DNA of 36,645 bases from Gammaproteobacteria bacterium (GTDB lineage Bacteria > Pseudomonadota > Gammaproteobacteria > Methylococcales > UBA2780), in NCBI GenBank assembly GCA_003646305.1, contig QNFJ01000002.1:1-36645 (forward strand). Direction: 5' to 3'. Made by a program: the position numbers and the translations under genes. The notes under the pieces are model-generated. The model searched no databases, had not been told where the DNA came from, and was given only the letters and a program-made list of their open reading frames with translations. Below are positions 31,433-36,645 of this stretch, in pieces (positions within the stretch are counted from its first letter, which is position 1; every line of letters starts with the position of its first letter).

Positions 31433-32356
31433 ATGGAATCACATATTATTAACTGGACACTTAAAAGCATCAATGCACCACTGGATGCTTTCTCGCCTCC
31501 AGTCGACATGCACGAGTCCATTAGCCATATTAAAGCGCTCCCCCCGCTCCCTGAAATTGCCCGACACATTATGAAACTGGCTTCAGACCCCTTTTCTGAT
31601 GCACAGAAACTAGCTGAAATTGTTGAGCTTGACCCGCTGTTAACGGCCCAGGTCATCCGCTGGGCCAGCTCATCCATGTATGGCTATCGAGGTCAAATAT
31701 ATTCCGTACAGGATGCAATTAGTCGCGTACTCGGCTACGACTATGTACTAAATCTGGCGATGGGGCTAGCGGCCATGTCACCCTTAAAGACGCCAAAAGA
31801 AGGTACCGTCGGTGCAAAAGAACAGTGGCGTCAATCCCTCGCCAGTAGTTTTCTAATGTCAAAACTCAGTCAGAAAATTCTCCCTGAGAACCGCCCAAAC
31901 CCTCAACAGATTCAACTCGCTGCACTGCTTCACAATATCGGTTTCTTCCTGCTTGGAGACCAGTTTAATGACGAGTTTCATTATCTGGATAAGCTCATCA
32001 CAGCTAATCCAACGCTACCTGTTTCACGAATCGAGAACTTTGCTTTTGGAACCGATCATACCCAACTTGGAACATGGCTGATGCATACCTGGTCAATGCC
32101 TAAACCCATTATCGACATCGTTCACCACCATCATAACCCCTATTACCGCGGTGAAAATCATGCCCTTAATCTACTCACCTATCTAAGCGACACGTTGCTG
32201 GGCAGAATCGGCATTGGTGACGCCATCGTACAGGACTGCCCACCAATCGTTTTCGAACAACTGCACTTATCAGATACAATAGGCGAGAATTTGCTTGATG
32301 ATTTAAACGATAATCTTCAAGCTATTGAATCGACGGCAGAGGCACTCGCATCCTAA
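31433..32356 (+). CDS. HDOD domain-containing signalling protein
   Basis: The 307-residue protein is dominated by an HDOD domain (about 30-235), an HD-related helical domain without proven hydrolase activity, found in regulators of motility, attachment and stress. Typical segments are LPPLPEIARHIMKLASDP, LTAQVIRWASSSMYG and AALLHNIGFFLLG. In the last one the HD pair is HN, so a metal-dependent phosphodiesterase role is unlikely. It starts 8 nt after the sigma-54 activator stop, so the two are probably co-transcribed. It lacks an extra output domain such as GGDEF or EAL. Confidence 0.88.
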   Translation: MESHIINWTLKSINAPLDAFSPPVDMHESISHIKALPPLPEIARHIMKLASDPFSDAQKLAEIVELDPLLTAQVIRWASSSMYGYRGQIYSVQDAISRVLGYDYVLNLAMGLAAMSPLKTPKEGTVGAKEQWRQSLASSFLMSKLSQKILPENRPNPQQIQLAALLHNIGFFLLGDQFNDEFHYLDKLITANPTLPVSRIENFAFGTDHTQLGTWLMHTWSMPKPIIDIVHHHHNPYYRGENHALNLLTYLSDTLLGRIGIGDAIVQDCPPIVFEQLHLSDTIGENLLDDLNDNLQAIESTAEALAS

Positions 32357-32450
32357 TGGATTAGCTAGCAACAATTAGACTTCTGCCTTTCCGATGCCCA
32401 GCCCCATTCTTTTGGAAGGTGCTGGCTAACCAAACCTATAACGAAGGCTG

Positions 32451-34115
32451 ATGGCTCAATATATCTACACCATGAATCGGGTGAGCAAAGTGGTGCCGCC
32501 CAAACGTGAAATCCTGCGGGATATCTCTCTTTCCTTTTTCCCTGGTGCAAAAATTGGTGTCCTGGGCCTCAACGGCTCGGGAAAATCAACGTTGCTGCGC
32601 ATCATGGCCGGGCTCGATACAGAATTCAATGGCGAGGCACGTGCGCAGAAAGGCATCAATATTGGCTACCTGCCACAGGAACCCCAACTCGATCCAGATA
32701 AAGATGTTCGAGGCAATGTTGAAGAGGGTGTTGCTGAAATCAAAGCAATACTCGACCGTTTTAATGAGGTGAGCAATGCTTTTGCTGACCCCGATGCAGA
32801 CTTCGATAAATTACTCGCCGAACAGGCTGAACTACAGGACAAAATTGATTCGGCCAATGCATGGGAACTTGAGCGAACACTTGAGATTGCCGCAGATGCA
32901 CTAAGACTCCCCGACTGGGAGGCCGATGTCACCAAACTATCAGGGGGCGAACGTCGCCGCGTTGCACTTTGCCGGCTATTACTCTCAAACCCCGACATGT
33001 TATTGCTCGACGAACCTACCAACCACCTCGATGCTGAATCGGTTGCTTGGCTTGAGCGGTTTCTACATGATTTTCCCGGCACCGTTATCGCTGTCACGCA
33101 TGATCGCTATTTTCTGGACAATGTAGCTGGCTGGATTCTTGAATTAGACCGCGGACACGGCATCCCCTGGGAAGGAAACTACTCTTCATGGCTTGAGCAA
33201 AAAGGAGCTCGACTCGATCAGGAAGAGAAAACAGAAAGCAATCGACGCAAGGCGATGAAGGCCGAGCTGGAATGGGTTCGCACAAACCCTAAAGGCCGCC
33301 ACGCAAAAAGCAAGGCGCGTCTTTCTCGATTTGATGAACTTTCCTCTGTCGATTCTCAAAAGCGTAACGAAACGCACGAAATTTATATCCCACCCGGCCC
33401 CCGTTTAGGTGATGTCGTCGTGACCACTGAAAATCTACATAAAGGATTTGGAGACCGAGAACTAATCGACGGACTCGACTTTAACCTTCCACCCGGCGGA
33501 ATTGTCGGCATTATCGGCCCTAATGGAGCAGGTAAAACAACGCTATTCCGTATGATTGCCGGTACAGAAAAACCGGACTCAGGCTCTTTGTCACTAGGCG
33601 AAACAGTCGTGCTTTCACATGTCGATCAATCACGCGATAGCCTTGATGACAACAAAACCGTCTGGGAAGAGGTTTCCGATGGACTCGATATGGTGACTGT
33701 CGGTCATTACCAAACGCCTTCACGCGCTTATCTTGGTCGCTTTAATTTTAAGGGTGCTGATCAGCAAAAGCGAATTGGAGACCTTTCTGGTGGAGAGCGA
33801 AATCGTGCACATCTTGCAAAACTACTTAAGAGTGGCGGCAACCTGTTACTACTCGATGAGCCAACGAATGATCTCGATGTCGAAACACTAAGAGCCCTGG
33901 AAGATGCGTTGCTTAACTTCCCCGGCTGCGCCGTGGTCATCTCGCATGATCGCTGGTTTTTAGACCGCATTGCAACGCATATACTTGCCTTTGAAGGTGA
34001 CAGTAAAGTGGTCTGGTTTGAAGGCAATTATGCCGATTACGAAGCAGATAGAAAGCGCCGCCTGGGCGATGACGCACTTAATCCTCACCGAATTAAATAC
34101 AAAAAACTTCAGTAA
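32451..34115 (+). CDS. ettA: Energy-dependent translational throttle protein EttA (ABC-F)
   Basis: The 554-residue length and the start MAQYIYTMNRVSKVVPPKR identify EttA (555 in E. coli) among ABC-F proteins. It has two ATP-binding domains with Walker A GLNGSGKS (39-46) and GPNGAGKT, signature motifs LSGGERRRVA and LSGGERNRAH, and Walker B plus EPTNHLD / EPTNDLD. The arm and linker inserts (about 95-140 and 250-315) contact the ribosomal E site and L1 stalk. It slows entry into elongation when ADP is high. GAAGG precedes the ATG. Confidence 0.97.
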   Translation: MAQYIYTMNRVSKVVPPKREILRDISLSFFPGAKIGVLGLNGSGKSTLLRIMAGLDTEFNGEARAQKGINIGYLPQEPQLDPDKDVRGNVEEGVAEIKAILDRFNEVSNAFADPDADFDKLLAEQAELQDKIDSANAWELERTLEIAADALRLPDWEADVTKLSGGERRRVALCRLLLSNPDMLLLDEPTNHLDAESVAWLERFLHDFPGTVIAVTHDRYFLDNVAGWILELDRGHGIPWEGNYSSWLEQKGARLDQEEKTESNRRKAMKAELEWVRTNPKGRHAKSKARLSRFDELSSVDSQKRNETHEIYIPPGPRLGDVVVTTENLHKGFGDRELIDGLDFNLPPGGIVGIIGPNGAGKTTLFRMIAGTEKPDSGSLSLGETVVLSHVDQSRDSLDDNKTVWEEVSDGLDMVTVGHYQTPSRAYLGRFNFKGADQQKRIGDLSGGERNRAHLAKLLKSGGNLLLLDEPTNDLDVETLRALEDALLNFPGCAVVISHDRWFLDRIATHILAFEGDSKVVWFEGNYADYEADRKRRLGDDALNPHRIKYKKLQ

Positions 34116-34120
34116 AAATA

Positions 34121-34176
34121 ACTCCCTACTGAGCAGGCAAGTGGCCAGATAGCGGATTGGCTGCTCAGTAGGGAAT
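34121..34176. repeat. 16-bp inverted repeat with 24-nt loop between ettA and the methyltransferase gene
   Basis: ACTCCCTACTGAGCAG (34121-34136) and CTGCTCAGTAGGGAAT (34161-34176) pair over 16 positions with one G-T wobble. There is no T-run on either strand, so it is not a standard terminator. It starts 5 nt after the ettA stop and ends 13 nt before the next ATG. It could be a REP/MITE-like insertion or an mRNA-stabilising stem. Confidence 0.75.
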
Positions 34177-34189
34177 AAATTCTCCTGCT

Positions 34190-34732
34190 ATGAACCAACG
34201 AGAGCGACACGATCGCCACACACAGATGCTGCAACGTTATAAAAAGCAGCGGCAGCGAAATCTACTGGCAAAGCCCGGCTGTCATGACTTTATTCTGGTG
34301 CTCGATAATTTAAAAGCCGGGTACAACGTCCCTAAAATTTTCAGAAGTGCCCAGGCTTTTGGTGCTCAAGCCATTCACCTGATCAATATCGGCCCATTTG
34401 ACCCTGCTCCCGGCAAAGGTGCCTTTAAGCAGGTTCCCGCGTACTTTCACGAAACTTTTGAAGAATGCTATCAAGCACTCGATAAAGAACACTACAAGCT
34501 CTTTACGCTGGAACCCGAAGAAGGGTGCGACATTAACAAATCATCACCGCCTGAAAAAAGTGTTTTTATTTTTGGTCACGAAGAGCAGGGAATCAGTTTT
34601 GATCTGGCCAACTACCCCGCTATTGAGCGACTAAGAATCCCTCAATTTGGTTCAGTTCAAAGCCTGAATGTCAGCATTGCCGCTTCGATTGTGATGTATG
34701 AGCAGGTACGGCAACATGGAAAAAAGAGCTAA
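34190..34732 (+). CDS. SpoU/TrmH-family RNA 2'-O-methyltransferase
   Basis: The 180-residue protein is a short SPOUT methyltransferase that uses S-adenosylmethionine to methylate ribose in RNA. Motif 1 is DNLKAGYNVPKIFRSAQAFGA, motif 2 is FIFGHEEQGIS and motif 3 IPQFGSVQSLNVSIAASIVMYE, with the knot residues in motifs 2 and 3. In motif 1 a proline (NVPKIFR) replaces the usual glycine. The N-terminus is basic (about 1-30), suited to RNA binding. The target (tRNA or rRNA) cannot be read from the sequence. It is convergent with the DUF4124 gene, 6 nt between them. Confidence 0.9.
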   Translation: MNQRERHDRHTQMLQRYKKQRQRNLLAKPGCHDFILVLDNLKAGYNVPKIFRSAQAFGAQAIHLINIGPFDPAPGKGAFKQVPAYFHETFEECYQALDKEHYKLFTLEPEEGCDINKSSPPEKSVFIFGHEEQGISFDLANYPAIERLRIPQFGSVQSLNVSIAASIVMYEQVRQHGKKS

Positions 34733-34738
34733 CACCTG

Positions 34739-35242
34739 CTACTTCTCAATCTTCTTATTCCGGTGACTGCGATAAAAACCATTCTCAAGCGTTACAACCT
34801 GCGGCTCTCCCGCCCTGACGCTCTCATAATGCCATATCTGACGAAGCCCTTTTTTACTCTCTTTTTGATCAACGCTATCTGGCTCTCCCAGCAATCTTTT
34901 AATCTGCTGTTCACTCAGTCCTTTTACTAATTTCCTCTTTCGATAAGCCGCTTCAATTTTTTGTTGCGCCCTGTAACGTTTTGCCGTTACTTTCTCTGCC
35001 CTAAATTTAGATTTCTGTTCTTTTTGTACACGACGCTCAAGCTCTTTAGCTAATTTAACTTGCTTTGTGGACAAACCTTTACCACCTGTTAGCGGCCTAA
35101 TAGAAGTCAATTCATAATCTGTCGCCACCGGAGGTGTATCACCAAAATGAACAACACCCTCTTTATCCACCCACTTTTTAACCTCCCCCGCCGCACACAA
35201 AACTGGTATCAGCAAAAAGAAAAAACTCACTATTTTAAACAT
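34739..35242 (-). CDS. DUF4124-domain periplasmic protein
   Basis: From the ATG at 35242 the protein has 167 residues. A near-perfect ribosome site AAGGAGGA sits 6-7 nt upstream, which decides against the longer frame starting at 35263. It has a signal peptide (IVSFFFLLIPVLCAAG; the single Cys is not in a clear lipobox). The DUF4124 motif EVKKWVDKEGVVHFGDTPP follows directly. The middle (about 60-115) is strongly basic and helical. The end (GLSEQQIKRLLGEPDSV, then IWHYES) resembles the SmpA/BamE-type fold. Function is unknown; DUF4124 proteins are common envelope proteins in gammaproteobacteria. Confidence 0.85.
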   Translation of the reverse strand: MFKIVSFFFLLIPVLCAAGEVKKWVDKEGVVHFGDTPPVATDYELTSIRPLTGGKGLSTKQVKLAKELERRVQKEQKSKFRAEKVTAKRYRAQQKIEAAYRKRKLVKGLSEQQIKRLLGEPDSVDQKESKKGLRQIWHYESVRAGEPQVVTLENGFYRSHRNKKIEK

Positions 35243-35351
35243 TCTAAATCCTCCTTGATTCATATTTAAGGTGAAGCGGAGACAGAGTAACGCTATCCAC
35301 TACAAACCACACACTTTTGTTCAATAACTAAACAAACCACCTAAAAGGTTA

Positions 35352-35379
35352 TTGCCTATTACCAAAGAATGACTACACT
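35352..35379 (+). promoter_or_regulatory. Candidate promoter of the phosphate-binding-like/porin pair
   Basis: TTGCCT (35352-35357) and TACACT (35374-35379) are separated by 16 nt, each 4/6 to consensus, about 70 nt upstream of the 35449 start. Nothing else is recognised in the 35243-35448 gap. Confidence 0.3.
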
Positions 35380-35448
35380 TAGCCTAAACGAAATAATATC
35401 GACTTTCGAATACAACATTACATTGAGCCAGCAACTGCCCACAAAAAA

Positions 35449-35859
35449 ATGAAACGAATTACCTGGCTCATTCTGCTCTTCTTCACTTCAATATCTCCGG
35501 TTAGTCAGGCCGTTGAAGTTATTACCCACCCCGACCTGAAAATCGAGTCACTCTCGGCAATTAAAGCACGTAATATTTTTTCCATGCGCTCCCATAACTG
35601 GCCTGATGGCAGCCCAGTTAGAGTTTATGTTCTAAGCGATGATAACGACCTCCATAAACAGTTTTCAAAGCAGAAGCTTGGGATTTTTCCCTATAAACTC
35701 AGACGTGTATGGGATCGATATGTCTTCTCTGGCACCGGACAGGCACCCATAACTGTCGAAAATGAAGACGAAATGATAGAAGTTATCTCTACAACTAAAG
35801 GTGCTATCGGTTACGCTAACAAAGGAAGTGTGAATGTACACATTATTGAAATCCGCTAA
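35449..35859 (+). CDS. Small periplasmic phosphate-binding-protein-like protein
   Basis: The 136-residue protein has a signal peptide (ITWLILLFFTSISPVSQA, cleavage before VEV) and a mature part similar to one lobe of PstS-type binding proteins: LSAIKARNIFSMRSHNWPDGSPVRVYVL near the start of the mature protein, then RVWDRYVFSGTGQAP and KGAIGYANKGS. It is far shorter than PstS (about 320), so it is a single-domain relative rather than a full transporter component. Such genes are often paired with an outer-membrane porin-like gene, as here: the porin start lies 26 nt inside this gene. Confidence 0.82.
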   Translation: MKRITWLILLFFTSISPVSQAVEVITHPDLKIESLSAIKARNIFSMRSHNWPDGSPVRVYVLSDDNDLHKQFSKQKLGIFPYKLRRVWDRYVFSGTGQAPITVENEDEMIEVISTTKGAIGYANKGSVNVHIIEIR

Positions 35860-36645
35860 GCAATACAGGGGAATTCCTCGGGTACTTATTGCAGCTCTGG
35901 CAATGTGGACAGGTTCACCTTTTGCCGATGATAGCATCGAAAACTTTCAAATCCATGGCTTTCTCAATCAGGGCTATTTCTTGAGCTCTGACAATAATGT
36001 GTACGGGAGCAGCAGCGACAGCAATGGAAGCTTTGGTTTAACTGAAATTGGTGTCAATGCGTCAACACGTCTACTGAGTAACCTAGGATTTGCTGTACAA
36101 GGGATCTACAGGCACGCTGGAGAGGTCAGTGATGGAGCACGCATTGATTTTGCCCTAATTGACTGGACCATGATTGAAAGAGAAAACTACCAGATGGGTA
36201 TCCGGCTTGGCAGGGTAAAAAACCCACTCGGATTCTATAATGAAACGCGTGATGTCGCTTTTACCCGCCCTTCAATCACATTACCCAGCATTTACCAAGA
36301 GCGTGCACGAAACCTATTTCTAAGTTCAGATGGTGGACAATTTTACTGGAATCATACGTCACCCATTGGAGACTTTTCCTTTCAACTCAATGCCGGAAAT
36401 TTGGACGATGATCTAGATGAAATTGAGCGAAATATTTTTAGCGTCTCCCCCCCCGGAAAGCTCGACCCTAAACCGAGCTACATGGGAAAACTGGAATTCG
36501 AAAATATTGAAGGGTCCACCCTCCTTGCTTTCAGCTATGCCAATGTTGAAATGGACTATGAACCTGCGGCAGTCGATTTTTTTTCCGCTGGGGATCTTGC
36601 CTTTGAGTTGTACATTCTTTCACTCCAACAACGCATAGGAGAAGA
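35834..36645 (+). CDS. Porin-like outer-membrane beta-barrel protein, 5' part
   Basis: The frame is open from the ATG at 35834 to the last base of the window, giving 270 residues of an incomplete protein. GGAAG lies 6-7 nt before this ATG, inside the previous gene. The start shows a signal peptide (VLIAALAMWTGSPFA, cleavage near residue 36). The mature part opens IHGFLNQGYFLSS and continues with alternating strands (LTEIGVNASTRLL, FAVQGIYRHAG, MGIRLGRVKNPLGFYN). That pattern fits porins of the phosphate-selective O/P type (COG3746-like). The gene overlaps the upstream one by 26 nt. The C-terminal half cannot be judged. Confidence 0.75.
   Translation, partial: MYTLLKSAKQYRGIPRVLIAALAMWTGSPFADDSIENFQIHGFLNQGYFLSSDNNVYGSSSDSNGSFGLTEIGVNASTRLLSNLGFAVQGIYRHAGEVSDGARIDFALIDWTMIERENYQMGIRLGRVKNPLGFYNETRDVAFTRPSITLPSIYQERARNLFLSSDGGQFYWNHTSPIGDFSFQLNAGNLDDDLDEIERNIFSVSPPGKLDPKPSYMGKLEFENIEGSTLLAFSYANVEMDYEPAAVDFFSAGDLAFELYILSLQQRIGE

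Noticed and set aside
36417..36638. Short plus-strand frame near the window end
   Set aside because: It lies in another frame of the porin-like gene, which is open throughout and has a signal peptide and strand pattern.

Overview
The window is a chromosomal stretch from a gammaproteobacterium. Evidence is the conserved gene orders metY-rimP-nusA-infB-rbfA-truB-rpsO-pnp, glyA-nrdR-ribD-ribE-ribB-ribH-nusB-thiL-pgpA and uvrC-pgsA-tRNA-Gly-tRNA-Cys, plus EttA, SfsA and an NfsA-like nitroreductase. A class III (PhaE/PhaC) polyhydroxyalkanoate (PHA) synthase and a PEP-CTERM exported protein suggest an environmental lineage, perhaps close to sulfur-oxidising or marine groups, but the sequence does not fix a genus. 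No phage, transposase, insertion sequence or CRISPR array is visible.

Layout. 1-5171: the end of an unrecognised gene and a REP-like inverted repeat, then a cNMP/CBS/DUF294 nucleotidyltransferase with a DnaQ-like exonuclease, phaE-phaC, and a convergent small DUF6489 gene. 5226-7913: sfsA, ald (with a perfect palindrome in its leader) and a nitroreductase. 8033-10774: uvrC-pgsA followed by a tRNA-Gly/tRNA-Cys unit with its own promoter and terminator. 10861-12092: phaB-phaR, giving a PHA gene set split over about 9 kb; no phaA thiolase is present. 12317-21057: the transcription/translation operon, headed by an initiator tRNA and two intrinsic terminators before rimP. 21141-28950: glyA, nrdR, riboflavin synthesis, nusB, thiL, pgpA and a periplasmic aspartic protease. 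All genes from 8383 to 29878 are on the minus strand.

29066-32356 is the most interesting part. A PEP-CTERM protein gene is divergent from a PAS/AAA+/Fis sigma-54 activator, which is followed 8 nt later by an HDOD signalling gene. The intergenic region holds a full sigma-54 -24/-12 promoter pointing at the PEP-CTERM gene and four CTGACA half-sites arranged as two inverted pairs upstream of it. This looks like a self-contained sigma-54 regulated surface-protein switch. No exosortase is in the window.

32451-36645: ettA, a long inverted repeat, a SpoU/TrmH methyltransferase, a convergent DUF4124 lipoprotein-like/periplasmic protein, then a small phosphate-binding-like periplasmic protein overlapping a porin-like outer-membrane protein that runs off the window end.
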